Notes under the pieces: generated by a model | Databases searched by the model: none | Seen by the model: the letters and a program-made list of their open reading frames with translations, nothing else | What the model was told of the DNA's origin: nothing | Translations under genes and position numbers: made by a program | From: Flavobacteriaceae bacterium PS02336 | Lineage (GTDB): Bacteria > Bacteroidota > Bacteroidia > Flavobacteriales > Flavobacteriaceae | Assembly: GCA_029960065.1 (NCBI GenBank) | Contig: JASCOF010000005.1 | Span: forward strand, 124,001 to 188,000 | DNA: 64,000 bases | Direction of reading: 5' to 3' | In this document: positions 16,790-25,873 of the stretch, in pieces | How positions within the stretch are numbered: position 1 is the stretch's first letter | Layout: every line of letters begins with the position of its first letter

Positions 16790-18571
16790 ATGAAAAACAT
16801 ATTGATTGGTATCGTTTTATTATGTTCTGGTTTTGCATTTAGTCAAAACGAGCAGCTGGCTCAATATTATTATGATAAAGGCGATTTTGAAAAAGCTAAA
16901 ATCAGTTACGAGGAACTTTTAAAAAGTGCGCCTTCAAACACGCAGTATTTTTTACGAACTGTCGATTGCTATCAGCAGTTACAGCAGTTTGCGAATGCCG
17001 AAAAAGCCATCCAAGATCGTTATAATCGATATAAACAAGGTGTTTTTTTGGTTGAATTAGGATATAACTTTCAATTACAGAAAAATGATTCGAAAGCCAA
17101 AAACTATTACGAACAGGCAATCGAAAAAATAAAGGTAAATCCGAATGATGTTTACGGAATTGCCAATTCATTTGAGAAAAAAGTGTTGTTAGAATATGCT
17201 TTAAAAGCCTATCAAACTGCAATGCAGACACAGCCAAATTTTAATTTCAATTTTCAAATCGGAATGTTGTACGGTCAATTAGGTAAAACCGATCAAATGA
17301 TTGATTTGTTATTGACAGAATCTTTTGCAAATCCGCAGAACACGAGTTTGATTCAGACACAATTGTCAAGATTTATGAATGGCGAAACTGATAATACGGC
17401 TTTTAAAGATGCGATGCGAAAAGCATTAATTCTGAAAACCCAAAAAGATCAAGACGTTTTCTGGAATCACTATTTAAGCTGGTTTTATGTGCAGCAGAAA
17501 GAATTTGGTAAAGCGTTCATTCAGGAAAAAGCGATTTACAAACGTGAACCAGAATCGTTAATGAGCATCGTTAATTTGAGTCAGTTCGCGATGAATGAAG
17601 ATGATGATGAAACTGCTGTCGAAATTCTGAATTTCATTCTTCAAAACACCAAAGATCTCAACTTATTGATTCAGTCCAATGCCTATTTAATGCAGATTAA
17701 GATTGATAATGCTCAGGAAAAGGATTATCCAGCGATTAATCAAGAACTCCAGCAATTATTGGCAACTTACGAAATAAATCCTTTTACCTTATCTTTGCAA
17801 ATCATTCAAGCGCATTTTCTGGCTTTTAATTTGAAAAAACCAGAAGAAGGAAAGGCAGTTATTAAAAAGGCTTTAGAATTAAATTTAAACGAATATCAAA
17901 AAGCCGATGCTAAAATGGAATTGGCCGATATTTTGCTTTTGGAAGAAAAATACAATCAGGCGCTTATTTATTATTCGCAGATTCAATTGGATTTAAAGAA
18001 CGATGTGATGGCACACGAAGCGAGTTTAAAAGCTGCCAAAACGAGTTATTACAAAGGTGATTTTGAATGGGCGAATAAACAATTCAAAGAGTTAAAAGCA
18101 GCCAATACGCAGTTAATTGCTAATGATGCTTTAGAATATTTTCTTTTAATTAATGATAATACCGCTGCAGATTCTACTCAGGTTGCTTTGAAACAATTTG
18201 CAAAAGGTGATTTTTTAATTTACCAGAATAAAAAACAAGAAGCGATTGCACAGTTTCAGAATATTTTAAAAGCCTTTAAAGGTCAGGAAATAGAAGCGGT
18301 AACATTACTTCGTTTAGGAAAAGTTTACGAAAGCCAGAAAGATTTTGCTTCGGCTTTAAGCCAATATCAGCAAATCATAGACCATCACAGCGACGGAATT
18401 TACGTAGACGAAGCATTATTTTACTCAGCTGAAATTTACAACGACGAATTAAAAGACACAGAAAAGGCAAAACCTTTATATGAAAAGGTAATTTTCAACC
18501 ATCAAGACAGTATTTACTTTGTCGATGCCAGAAAAAAATACCGCGAGTTAAGAGGAGATAAGAATTTATAA
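16790..18571 (+). CDS. Secreted tetratricopeptide-repeat protein
   Basis: 593 residues. A signal peptide ends GFAFSQ at about residue 19. The rest is a chain of TPR helices (YYDKGDFEKAKISYEELLKS, LAQYYYDKGDFE, ALIYYSQIQLD, IEAVTLLRLGKVYESQKDFA) up to the C-terminus. TPR solenoids scaffold protein complexes, and in this phylum many are periplasmic or outer-membrane associated. No catalytic domain is visible. It lies between two word-built palindromes inside the serS-mgtE run. The partner is unknown. Confidence 0.88.
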   Translation: MKNILIGIVLLCSGFAFSQNEQLAQYYYDKGDFEKAKISYEELLKSAPSNTQYFLRTVDCYQQLQQFANAEKAIQDRYNRYKQGVFLVELGYNFQLQKNDSKAKNYYEQAIEKIKVNPNDVYGIANSFEKKVLLEYALKAYQTAMQTQPNFNFNFQIGMLYGQLGKTDQMIDLLLTESFANPQNTSLIQTQLSRFMNGETDNTAFKDAMRKALILKTQKDQDVFWNHYLSWFYVQQKEFGKAFIQEKAIYKREPESLMSIVNLSQFAMNEDDDETAVEILNFILQNTKDLNLLIQSNAYLMQIKIDNAQEKDYPAINQELQQLLATYEINPFTLSLQIIQAHFLAFNLKKPEEGKAVIKKALELNLNEYQKADAKMELADILLLEEKYNQALIYYSQIQLDLKNDVMAHEASLKAAKTSYYKGDFEWANKQFKELKAANTQLIANDALEYFLLINDNTAADSTQVALKQFAKGDFLIYQNKKQEAIAQFQNILKAFKGQEIEAVTLLRLGKVYESQKDFASALSQYQQIIDHHSDGIYVDEALFYSAEIYNDELKDTEKAKPLYEKVIFNHQDSIYFVDARKKYRELRGDKNL

Positions 18572-18574
18572 ATG

Positions 18575-18667
18575 AGATTCTTAGATTGTTAGATCTTTAG
18601 ACTTCTTAGATGAAAACAGGAAAGTCTAAAGATCTAAGATGTCTAAGAAATCTAAGAAAGTCTAAAA
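18575..18667. repeat. Word-built palindrome of TCTAAGA words
   Basis: Left words TTCTTAGATTGTTAGATC and right words GATCTAAGATGTCTAAGAAA form an inverted repeat with a perfect 15-nt core, TAGATCTTTAGACTT (18590-18604) with AAGTCTAAAGATCTA (18622-18636). It begins 4 nt after the TPR stop and ends 6 nt before the next start. The word differs from that in the preceding two gaps, but the architecture is the same. Confidence 0.85.
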
Positions 18668-18672
18668 GAAAA

Positions 18673-18984
18673 ATGATTATTTACAACGTTACCACAAACA
18701 TACACGAAAGCGTTCATGACCAATGGTTAAAATGGATGCAGGAAAAACATATACCAGAAATTTTAGCAACTCAGAAATTTTCTTCGGCAAGAATTGTAAA
18801 AGTTTTAGTTGAAGAAGAAATGGGCGGCATTACCTATTCAACTCAATACGTGACAGACAGCAAAGAAACTTTGGATAAGTTTTATATCGAAGATGAACCA
18901 GAGTTTCATAGAGAAGCATTAGGTTTATTTGCAGATAAAATGCTTTCTTTTAGAACAGAATTAGAGGTTATTTCTGAACATTAA
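18673..18984 (+). CDS. DUF4286 family protein
   Basis: 103 residues from the ATG at 18673 (MIIYNVTTNIHESVHDQWLK). The open frame continues upstream to 18610, but that part is translated repeat sequence. The sequence fits a small ferredoxin-like alpha/beta protein of the DUF4286 family, common in Bacteroidota next to rsmA. Conserved-looking features are HIPEILATQKFSSARI and YSTQYVTDSKETLDKF. No function is established for the family. It is cytoplasmic, with no signal sequence. Confidence 0.82.
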   Translation: MIIYNVTTNIHESVHDQWLKWMQEKHIPEILATQKFSSARIVKVLVEEEMGGITYSTQYVTDSKETLDKFYIEDEPEFHREALGLFADKMLSFRTELEVISEH

Positions 18985-19044
18985 TTTTATTTTTCAGTCA
19001 CAGTGGCAGTTTTCAGTTTCAGAATTGAGAAGAAAAAGACTAAG

Positions 19045-19136
19045 CATTTGTGTCTTTGCGACTTTGTGGCAAAAAAAGTTTAATAAGCTTAGTGCCTTTA
19101 ATGCAAAAAGAATACTTTTGCGCCCTCGCGGCAAAC
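19045..19136. repeat. TTTGTGTCTTTGCGACTTTGTGGCAA-type words before rsmA
   Basis: The words TGTCTTTGCGACTTTGTGGC (19051-19070) and CTTTTGCGCCCTCGCGGCAA (19115-19134) belong to the same degenerate family as the palindrome arms at 7755-7904 and 31728-31986. The whole gap 18985-19146 also starts with CAGTCACAGTGGCAG words. No gene is seen in it. Confidence 0.55.
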
Positions 19137-19146
19137 AAGAAATGAA

Positions 19147-19932
19147 ATGGAAAAAGTAAAAGCCAAAAAACATTTAGGACAGCACTTCCTTAAAGACGAA
19201 AGCGTCGCAAAAGCTATTGCAGACACTTTAAGTTTAAAAGGATACGATGAGGTTTTAGAAATAGGACCAGGGATGGGTGTGCTTACTAAGTATTTGCTTG
19301 AAAAGCCGATTACTACACACGTTATTGAAATCGATACAGAATCTGTAGCGTATTTGGATGCACATTATCCAAAATTAAAAGACAAAATTATTTCTCAGGA
19401 TTTCCTGAAGTATAATATAAATGAAGTTTACCAAGACAAACAGTTTGCTATAATTGGAAACTTTCCGTACAATATTTCTTCTCAGATTGTTTTTAGAACA
19501 TTAGATCTAAAACACCAGATTCCAGAATTTTCAGGAATGTTTCAGAAAGAAGTAGCCGAGCGTATCTGCGAAAAGAAAGGCTCGAAAACCTACGGAATAC
19601 TATCCGTTTTAGCTCAGGCTTTCTATACTACAGAGTATCTGTTTACGGTTGATGAAAACGTTTTTATTCCTCCGCCCAAGGTGAAATCGGGTGTGATGAG
19701 AATGACCCGAAAGGAAGATTACAGTCTTCCTTGCAGCGAAAGGTTGTTTTTTACTGTTGTAAAAACAGCATTTCAGCAGAGACGAAAAACATTACGTAAC
19801 AGTTTGAAAACATTAAATTTATCAGACAATTTGCGACAAGACACTATCTTTGATAAACGTCCAGAGCAGTTAAGTGTCGATGAATTTATTGAACTAACTC
19901 TAAAAATAGAAACCGATGGAGTTCAAAGTTAG
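19147..19932 (+). CDS. rsmA: 16S rRNA dimethyladenosine transferase
   Basis: SAM-dependent enzyme (KsgA) that dimethylates the two adjacent adenosines in helix 45 of 16S rRNA late in 30S assembly. 261 residues. The N-terminus [11 protein letters not shown] is the family hallmark. The SAM-binding loop is [10 protein letters not shown], and the adenine-binding motif IV is NFPYNISS. The C-terminal small helical domain carries the [11 protein letters not shown] signature. Its last 17 nt overlap the start of mgtE, indicating translational coupling. Neither gene is functionally related to the other. Confidence 0.98.
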   Translation: MEKVKAKKHLGQHFLKDESVAKAIADTLSLKGYDEVLEIGPGMGVLTKYLLEKPITTHVIEIDTESVAYLDAHYPKLKDKIISQDFLKYNINEVYQDKQFAIIGNFPYNISSQIVFRTLDLKHQIPEFSGMFQKEVAERICEKKGSKTYGILSVLAQAFYTTEYLFTVDENVFIPPPKVKSGVMRMTRKEDYSLPCSERLFFTVVKTAFQQRRKTLRNSLKTLNLSDNLRQDTIFDKRPEQLSVDEFIELTLKIETDGVQS

Positions 19933-21265
19933 TAGAGAATTTATACATCAGTTAGAAGATCTAATCAATAAGAAAAACGACAACGAACTTGAAGTTTTAC
20001 TTAATGATATGCACCATGCTGATATTGCTGAAATCTTAGATGAATTAGATTTCGACGAAGCAACCTATATCTTTAAGGTTTTAGATAGTGATAAAACAGC
20101 CGAAATTCTTCTGGAATTAGAAGAAGATCTTCGTGAAAATATCTTAAGCCGACTTTCACCAAAAGAAATTGCAGAAGAGCTTGATGAGCTTGAAACCAAT
20201 GATGCAGCCGATATTATCGCGGAACTTTCGCAAGAAATAAAAGCGGAAGTAATCTCAGAGCTAAACGATGTTGAGCACGCTAAAGACATTGTTGATCTTT
20301 TGCGTTACGATGAAAACACGGCAGGTGGTTTGATGGGAAAAGAGCTTGTAAAAGTGAATGAAAACTGGAATGTCTTGACTTGCGTAAAAGAAATGCGTAT
20401 TCAGGCAGAAAACGTTTCTAGAGTTCATTCTATTTATGTAGTTGATGATGAAAACCGATTAAAAGGAAGACTTTCACTTAAAGATTTATTGACTTCTTCT
20501 ACCAAAACTCAGATTGGGGAAGTTTATATCCGAAAATTAAATTTTGTAAATGTTGATACAGAAGATGTTGAAGTCGCACGTATCATGCAGAAATACGATT
20601 TGGAGGCAATTCCGGTTGTTGACGAATTGGGGCGCTTAGTAGGAAGAATTACTATTGATGACATCGTAGACGTAATCAAAGAAGAAGCCGATAAAGATTA
20701 CCAATTAGCAGCGGGTATTACACAAGACGTTGAATCGAATGACAGCGTTTATGAGTTAACCAAAGCACGTTTACCTTGGCTTTTGATTGGTATGGTAATC
20801 GAAATTGTGGCTTCTTTTGTTTTAAAAGGCAACGAAGCAACGTTTCAGAAATATTCAACTTTAATCATTTTTGTGCCTTTACTTTCTGCTACAGCGGGAA
20901 ATATTGGGGTTCAAGCTTCGGCAATTGTGGTACAAGGTCTGGCAAATGGTACTTTGAAGGAATTCAGCCGTGCATATTTTACTAAAGAAATTACGGTTTC
21001 GATGATTTCTGGAAGTATTATTTCATTGCTTCTGTTAGGATATCATTCTGTAATGTATCAGCAGTATTTGGTAGGTTTTGCAATTTCAATCTCAATGATT
21101 GTGGTTATTCTTTTTGCTGCCACTTTAGGAACTTTGGTGCCGCTTTTCTTAAATAAAAATAAAATTGACCCCGCAATTGCGACTGGTCCATTTATCACAA
21201 CCACTAACGACGTATTCGGGATTATGCTTTATTTCGGAGTGGCAAATTTGATTCTTGGATTTTAG
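19916..21265 (+). CDS. mgtE: Magnesium transporter MgtE
   Basis: Mg2+-gated channel of the inner membrane. 449 residues. The N-terminal superhelical domain (about residues 1-130) has repeated acidic units such as [25 protein letters not shown] pair follows (about 135-255, [20 protein letters not shown] and [15 protein letters not shown]). Five membrane helices follow from about 285, with the pore segment [19 protein letters not shown]. The C-terminus has the conserved [16 protein letters not shown]. The length is typical of MgtE. It overlaps rsmA by 17 nt. Confidence 0.97.
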   Translation: MEFKVSREFIHQLEDLINKKNDNELEVLLNDMHHADIAEILDELDFDEATYIFKVLDSDKTAEILLELEEDLRENILSRLSPKEIAEELDELETNDAADIIAELSQEIKAEVISELNDVEHAKDIVDLLRYDENTAGGLMGKELVKVNENWNVLTCVKEMRIQAENVSRVHSIYVVDDENRLKGRLSLKDLLTSSTKTQIGEVYIRKLNFVNVDTEDVEVARIMQKYDLEAIPVVDELGRLVGRITIDDIVDVIKEEADKDYQLAAGITQDVESNDSVYELTKARLPWLLIGMVIEIVASFVLKGNEATFQKYSTLIIFVPLLSATAGNIGVQASAIVVQGLANGTLKEFSRAYFTKEITVSMISGSIISLLLLGYHSVMYQQYLVGFAISISMIVVILFAATLGTLVPLFLNKNKIDPAIATGPFITTTNDVFGIMLYFGVANLILGF

Positions 21266-21376
21266 ATTTTTGCCACAAATTAGCAGTTTACAGTGATTTA
21301 AAATCTCTAAAATCTGCGTAATTTACAGGCGGAAAATACACTGTTAGTCAGTCATCATAAATTCAAACCAAGAAGA

Positions 21377-22153
21377 ATGAAAGTACACATTATTGGAGGA
21401 GGAAACCTTGGGGTTTCTATTGCCTTGGGAATCGCTAAATTTTCGAAAAACAATCAAGTTACCGTTACAAGAAGAAACACAGCAAGTATTCAATATTTAT
21501 CTGAATACGGGATTACGGTTTCTAACGATAACAATCATAATATTCAAGAAGCTGACGTAGTTATTTTAACTATTAAACCGTATCAAGTCGATACTGTTTT
21601 GGCTGAAATTCTGCCAGTAATTAAAAACAAAACGATTGCTTCGGCAGTAAGCGGATTGTCGCTCGATATGCTTCAAACCAAAACAAATTTTGAATATCCA
21701 GTTGTACGCATTATGCCAAATATTGCAGCACAGTTTGGAGAATCAGCTACTTGTATTTCTTTTCCAGAAAAATATGCAGCAAATGCATCACCAATTGTAG
21801 ATTTGTTTCAAGATTTAGGTACAGCACCCGTAATCGACGAAAAACTAATGGATGCAGCGACAGTTTTAGGTGCATGCGGCACTGCTTATGCTTTACGCTA
21901 TATTCGTGCTTCTATGCAGGCAGGAATTGAAATTGGCTTTGATTCTAATACCGCCTTAGCAATTGCAGCTCAAACTGTAAAAGGAGCAGCTAAAATGCTT
22001 TTGGAAGAACGAGTGCACCCAGAACAATTAATCGACCGTGTAACAACACCGCAAGGCTGTACAATCGTTGGTTTAAATGAAATGGAACATAATGGTTTCA
22101 GTTCGTCTTTGATTAAAGGGATTAAGACTTCTTTGAAACAGATTAAAGGATAA
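21377..22153 (+). CDS. proC: Pyrroline-5-carboxylate reductase
   Basis: NAD(P)H-dependent last step of proline synthesis, in the cytoplasm. 258 residues. The Rossmann motif is at the N-terminus (IGGGNLGVSIALG). The mid part has VVILTIKPYQVDTVL and VRIMPNIAAQFGE. The C-terminal dimerisation helices include AQTVKGAAKMLLEE, and the P5CR signature region is near TTPQGCTIVGLNEME. The length is near that of short P5CRs. It is a single gene, separated by 111 nt from mgtE. Confidence 0.95.
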   Translation: MKVHIIGGGNLGVSIALGIAKFSKNNQVTVTRRNTASIQYLSEYGITVSNDNNHNIQEADVVILTIKPYQVDTVLAEILPVIKNKTIASAVSGLSLDMLQTKTNFEYPVVRIMPNIAAQFGESATCISFPEKYAANASPIVDLFQDLGTAPVIDEKLMDAATVLGACGTAYALRYIRASMQAGIEIGFDSNTALAIAAQTVKGAAKMLLEERVHPEQLIDRVTTPQGCTIVGLNEMEHNGFSSSLIKGIKTSLKQIKG

Positions 22154-22182
22154 TTATTTATAGATCAATATAAGAAATTCCA

Positions 22183-22220
22183 AATTCCAATTTTTGTTAG
22201 GGTCTGGAATTTTTTTTTTG
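22183..22220 (+). terminator. Terminator after proC
   Basis: AATTCCA (22183-22189) pairs with TGGAATT (22205-22211), followed by a long T run. Confidence 0.6.
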
Positions 22221-22271
22221 GTTTAGAATTTTGTTTGTTAAAAAATTAACATGAAAATCAGGCTTTTGTCT

Positions 22272-22279
22272 TAACTTTG
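22272..22279 (+). promoter_or_regulatory. Probable -7 element of the toxin-antitoxin operon
   Basis: TAACTTTG matches TAnnTTTG and lies 26 nt before the antitoxin ATG. No clear -33 element. Confidence 0.45.
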
Positions 22280-22305
22280 TTTATCAACTTTAGTAAATCA
22301 ATGTC

Positions 22306-22533
22306 ATGCAAGCAATTAATATCACAGCATATACAGAAGATGCTTCTCAAATAGAAGCCGTAAAAGCTTTTATGAAATCGCTAAAGATAAAATATGAGAT
22401 AGCAAATGTAAAGCCTTATGAGCTATCTGCTGAACAACAGGAAATTTTGAATAATCAATTAAACTCAGATAGAAGTCTTTACAAAGATGCTGAATCAGTT
22501 TATGCTGATTTAAAGAAGAAATATGAATTATAA
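22306..22533 (+). CDS. Type II antitoxin, putative
   Basis: 75-residue acidic protein directly upstream of, and overlapping by 11 nt, a RelE/ParE-fold toxin gene. The N-terminus (INITAYTEDASQIEAVKAF) could form the DNA-binding or dimerisation part. The C-terminal charged helix (DAESVYADLKKKYEL) would be the toxin-wrapping tail. Antitoxins of this shape, short, acidic and first in the operon, usually neutralise the toxin and repress the operon promoter. The exact antitoxin family is not recognisable by eye, so the call depends on the neighbour. Confidence 0.78.
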   Translation: MQAINITAYTEDASQIEAVKAFMKSLKIKYEIANVKPYELSAEQQEILNNQLNSDRSLYKDAESVYADLKKKYEL

Positions 22534-22822
22534 GATTGTTGTTTCTCCAATTGCATTAAAAAATATTGAGGATGCAGTTGAGTATTATATTCTAAAAGCT
22601 AGTAAAAAAGTAGCGTTAGATTTTCTAAATGATTATAAAAAGGTTTATAAAGCCTTGCAGATAAATCCTTTTTATCAATTGCACGATAACAATTATCGTT
22701 ATTTACCATTTAAAAAATTTCCATACATCGCATTTTTTATTGTTGATGAATTATCAAAGACCGTGTTTTTGAATGCTGTTTTTCATACTTCAAGGAATCC
22801 TGAAAAATATCCGATAAGATGA
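22523..22822 (+). CDS. RelE/ParE family toxin
   Basis: 99-residue basic protein of the RelE/ParE fold. It starts MNYKIVVSPIALKNIEDAVEYY, with an N-terminal strand and helix as in ParE, and ends with the strand region NNYRYLPFKKFPYIAFFIVDE and FLNAVFHTSRNPEKY. In this family the target is either DNA gyrase (ParE) or ribosome-bound mRNA (RelE). The C-terminal HTSRNPEKY is of the type seen in many Bacteroidota members, and the target cannot be read from the sequence. The start overlaps the antitoxin stop by 11 nt. Confidence 0.85.
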   Translation: MNYKIVVSPIALKNIEDAVEYYILKASKKVALDFLNDYKKVYKALQINPFYQLHDNNYRYLPFKKFPYIAFFIVDELSKTVFLNAVFHTSRNPEKYPIR

Positions 22823-22828
22823 TAATTT

Positions 22829-23344
22829 TCAATTGGATTTTCTCTTTTTGATAAGCTGAATATATTTCTCTCCGCATTCTGAAATCTTAGTATATGAATT
22901 CATGGCATTGCCATAATTCTGAATTGCTAAAGTGTCTTTGACGTATAAAGCATCAATTCCAACCGGGATTTCTAGTTCTTTTCGAGGAATGGAATCATTT
23001 TCTTCTTCGTTGCTGATGTCACCTTCATATTCATCCCATTGAATCCCCTCAAGAACAAGATATTTCTCTCCAGAACTGTTTTGTGTGTAATTTGCTTTGC
23101 CTTTTAAAGTTCTTATGCTTGTTTTTAAAATATAATTATAATCAGTTTTAATTTTTGAAATGATCAATGAAATAGTACAGCCATGTGCATAATAGGTTCC
23201 TTCAATTTCGTCTTTGAGTGGTAATTGGGAAGAGACAGGGGCTTCTTTCGAATTCTCATTTGAAGAAGTTTTTTCCGTCTTTTGATTACAAGAAACAAGA
23301 ACAAAATACACAGACAAAAATGTAAAAAAGAGATTTTTATTCAT
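22829..23344 (-). CDS. Lipoprotein of unknown function downstream of nhaA
   Basis: 171 residues. A lipoprotein signal with lipobox LVSC at about residues 16-19 is followed by a Ser/Glu/Lys linker (NQKTEKTSSNENSKEAPVSS). The globular part contains GTYYAHGCTISLIIS and several beta strands, with three Cys in total. It lies 10 nt after nhaA on the same strand, so it is probably co-transcribed with the antiporter, but no functional link is visible. It is convergent with the toxin gene, 6 nt apart. Not recognised. Confidence 0.75.
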   Translation of the reverse strand: MNKNLFFTFLSVYFVLVSCNQKTEKTSSNENSKEAPVSSQLPLKDEIEGTYYAHGCTISLIISKIKTDYNYILKTSIRTLKGKANYTQNSSGEKYLVLEGIQWDEYEGDISNEEENDSIPRKELEIPVGIDALYVKDTLAIQNYGNAMNSYTKISECGEKYIQLIKKRKSN

Positions 23345-23354
23345 AGTCGGTAGA

Positions 23355-24500
23355 TTAAATGGATGGTTTTTTGTTTAAGACATATTTTAGGTAAACAAAT
23401 CCCAAAAGTCCAGCCAAGAATGATGCGATAAGAATAGCTATTTTAGAGAAAACAATAATTTCTGGATTTTTAAAAGCAAGAACTGTGATAAAAATTGACA
23501 TTGTAAAACCAATACCACCGAGCATTCCGGCGCCTAAAATATGAGACCATTTTAAAGTTTTTGGCAGTAAACATAAACCTGATGTAACACCAACTGAAGA
23601 AAATAATAAAATCCCTAAAGGTTTGCCTACAACAAGTCCAAGAATTATTCCGTAAGTATTAGAATGATTCAAACCTTCGTGCCAGTTTTCGGTAATAGTT
23701 AATGCGGTATTAGCAACGGCGAATAGCGGTAATATGAACAAAGCTACAGGCTGATGTAAAAAATGCTGTAATTTATAAGAAGATGTTTTTTCTCCGCCAT
23801 CACCAAACGGAATAACAAACGCCAAAATTACTCCCGTTATCGTAGCGTGAACACCAGAATTCAGCATAAAATACCACATGATGAAGCCGCCAATTAAATA
23901 CGGGATCAGATTGTGGATTTTCATTCGGTTTAAAACAAATAAAAGACACCATATGCCGAGCGCAATTCCGAGATTTAAAAAAGAAATCGATGTTGTATAG
24001 AATACTGCAATAACGATTATAGCGCCTAAATCGTCAATGACTGCCAGTGCAGTTAAAAATACTTTTAGTGAAGCTGGAACTTTATTGCCTAATAATGATA
24101 AAATTCCAATTGCAAAAGCAATATCAGTAGCCATTGGGATTCCTGCGCCGTTTTGAGTTGTAGTTCCATAGTTTAAAACCAAAAATATAGCTGCTGGAAC
24201 AATCATGCCACCAAACGCAGCAACTATTGGTAAAGAGGCATTTTTGAAGTTGGATAATTCTCCGTGATAAATTTCACGTTCCAATTCTAATCCAATTAGA
24301 AGAAAAAAAATGGTCATCAATCCGTCATTAATCCAGTCTGTAATGGTATGTCCTGCAATTTCTTTTTCCCAAAAGGCAACATAAGGAACTTGAAAAGATG
24401 AATTGGCAAGATAAAGTGATAAGATTGTAACAAAGAGCAAGATAATTCCTCCCGATTTTTCGTTTTCAAAAAAGGCTTTAAAAGTCTTGGTTAATTTCAT
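23355..24500 (-). CDS. nhaA: Na+/H+ antiporter NhaA
   Basis: Inner-membrane sodium/proton antiporter for pH and Na+ homeostasis. 381 residues with about 12 membrane segments. Family marks include LIGLELEREIYHGELSN, the unwound-helix segment MATDIAFAIGILSLLG, and the paired ion-binding aspartates in ALAVIDDLGAIIVIAVFY. The C-terminal KPLGILLF and GGIGFTMSIFI motifs are also present. It is the first gene of a two-gene unit with the lipoprotein at 22829. Confidence 0.97.
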   Translation of the reverse strand: MKLTKTFKAFFENEKSGGIILLFVTILSLYLANSSFQVPYVAFWEKEIAGHTITDWINDGLMTIFFLLIGLELEREIYHGELSNFKNASLPIVAAFGGMIVPAAIFLVLNYGTTTQNGAGIPMATDIAFAIGILSLLGNKVPASLKVFLTALAVIDDLGAIIVIAVFYTTSISFLNLGIALGIWCLLFVLNRMKIHNLIPYLIGGFIMWYFMLNSGVHATITGVILAFVIPFGDGGEKTSSYKLQHFLHQPVALFILPLFAVANTALTITENWHEGLNHSNTYGIILGLVVGKPLGILLFSSVGVTSGLCLLPKTLKWSHILGAGMLGGIGFTMSIFITVLAFKNPEIIVFSKIAILIASFLAGLLGFVYLKYVLNKKPSI

Positions 24501-24552
24501 TTGAAAGAATTCTGAAGATTTAGAGAATGGATTTAATTAATCCGAATACTTT

Positions 24553-24560
24553 CAAAGTTA
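24553..24560 (-). promoter_or_regulatory. Probable -7 element for nhaA
   Basis: TAACTTTG on the minus strand. ATTG lies at 24578-24575, a 14-nt spacing that is shorter than usual. Confidence 0.45.
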
Positions 24561-24592
24561 AAAAAAAATATGCGCAATAAAAAGGATTTACC

Positions 24593-24690
24593 ATAAAGGC
24601 ACTAATACACGAAGTTTGATTTGTTGATGAATTTGAAAGTTTGTATTGAAAAAAACTTTGAGTCTTTGCGACTTAGCGAGATTAAATTAA
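24593..24690. repeat. Degenerate AAGGCAC / CTTTGCGACTTAGCG words
   Basis: AAAGGCACTAATACACGAAG at 24596 and CTTTGAGTCTTTGCGACTTAG near 24656 form loose inverted words of the same family as 31728-31986. They precede the dehydrogenase promoter. Confidence 0.45.
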
Positions 24691-24693
24691 CCG

Positions 24694-24701
24694 TATTTTT
24701 G
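24694..24701 (+). promoter_or_regulatory. Probable -7 element for the 2-hydroxyacid dehydrogenase
   Basis: TATTTTTG lies 21 nt before the ATG at 24723. It sits downstream of the longest possible frame start, which supports the shorter protein. Confidence 0.5.
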
Positions 24702-24722
24702 TATGTAATAAATTTAATAAAA

Positions 24723-25673
24723 ATGAGCATAAAAATTCTTCACATCGATAGTAATAACCCAATTCTGTGGAATCAATTGGAAGAAGCAGGTTTTGAAAAT
24801 CACGCTGATTTTAAATCTTCAAAAGAAGAAATAGAAGCAAAAATTCAAGAGTATAACGGAATCGTAATTAGAAGCCGTTTCAAGATTGATAAGACTTTTT
24901 TAGACAGTGCAACAAAGTTGCAATTTATTGCAAGAGTAGGAGCGGGCTTAGAAAGTATTGATTGTGAGTATGCTTCTTCAAAGGGAATTCATCTAATCGC
25001 AGCGCCCGAAGGAAACCGCAATGCTGTTGCAGAACATACATTGGGTGTGATTTTATCTTTATTTAATAATCTGAACCAAGCCGATGCCGAAGTAAAAGCA
25101 GGACAATGGAACCGAGAAAGCAATCGCGGACACGAATTGGATTTAAAAACAGTTGGTATTATCGGATATGGAAATATGGGAAAAGCTTTTGCTAAAAAAC
25201 TAAGAGGTTTTGATACAGAAGTTTTATGTTACGATATTTTGGATAATGTTGGAGACGAAAATGCAAAACAAGTTTCATTGGCAGAATTACAGGAAAAAAC
25301 AGATGTTTTAAGTCTTCACCTTCCTTGGACTCCAGAAACGGATAAAATGGTCAACAAAAGCTTTATAAATGCATTTAAAAAGCCATTTTGGATTATTAAT
25401 ACTTCTCGCGGTAAAAATATAGTTACGGCAGATTTGGTTGAAGCTATGAAAGAAAAAAAGGTTTTAGGAGCAGGTTTGGATGTTTTGGAATATGAGAAAC
25501 TTTCGTTTGAAACACTTTTTAACGATAAAAATACGCCCGAAGCTTTTCAGTATCTTCTAGAAGCAAAAAATGTTTTATTGACGCCGCACATAGCAGGGTG
25601 GACATTTGAAAGTCATGAACGACTTGCTCAGGTTATTGTAGATAAGATTAAAGCAATTTATAATGTTGGCTAA
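24723..25673 (+). CDS. D-2-hydroxyacid dehydrogenase (phosphoglycerate dehydrogenase-like)
   Basis: NAD-dependent D-isomer-specific 2-hydroxyacid dehydrogenase. 316 residues from the ATG at 24723 (MSIKILHIDS). The frame could begin at 24621, but those codons translate repeat sequence. Domain order: substrate domain, then NAD domain with GIIGYGNMGKAFAKKLRGF, and the catalytic residues in INTSRGKNIVT (Arg), the Glu of GLDVLEYEKL, and the His of TPHIAGWT. It lacks the ACT domain of classical SerA. It may be the serine-pathway enzyme or a related dehydrogenase, and no ser genes adjoin it to decide. Confidence 0.88.
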   Translation: MSIKILHIDSNNPILWNQLEEAGFENHADFKSSKEEIEAKIQEYNGIVIRSRFKIDKTFLDSATKLQFIARVGAGLESIDCEYASSKGIHLIAAPEGNRNAVAEHTLGVILSLFNNLNQADAEVKAGQWNRESNRGHELDLKTVGIIGYGNMGKAFAKKLRGFDTEVLCYDILDNVGDENAKQVSLAELQEKTDVLSLHLPWTPETDKMVNKSFINAFKKPFWIINTSRGKNIVTADLVEAMKEKKVLGAGLDVLEYEKLSFETLFNDKNTPEAFQYLLEAKNVLLTPHIAGWTFESHERLAQVIVDKIKAIYNVG

Positions 25674-25873
25674 CAAGTTAACATTGATTTCTTTTGATTT
25701 GAATTTTACATATGAATTAGTTTTGTATGTTAATTTTTAATAATATTGTTTTGAATTTTAACATAATGTTTTAATTGTTGATGCATATCATCAAAAGCAG
25801 ATAGTAATTAAATCACTATTATCGAAATTGGTTGAGGTTTTTAAGATTATTATTAACTATAAAAAGAGAAAGA

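Noticed and set aside
18610-18672. N-terminal extension of the DUF4286 protein
   Set aside because: Those codons translate the TCTAAGA word repeat; the ATG at 18673 fits the family start.
25674-25873. tRNA or other structured RNA gene in the AT-rich spacer
   Set aside because: No cloverleaf, T-loop GTTCRA pattern or stable hairpin is visible in this or any other spacer examined.
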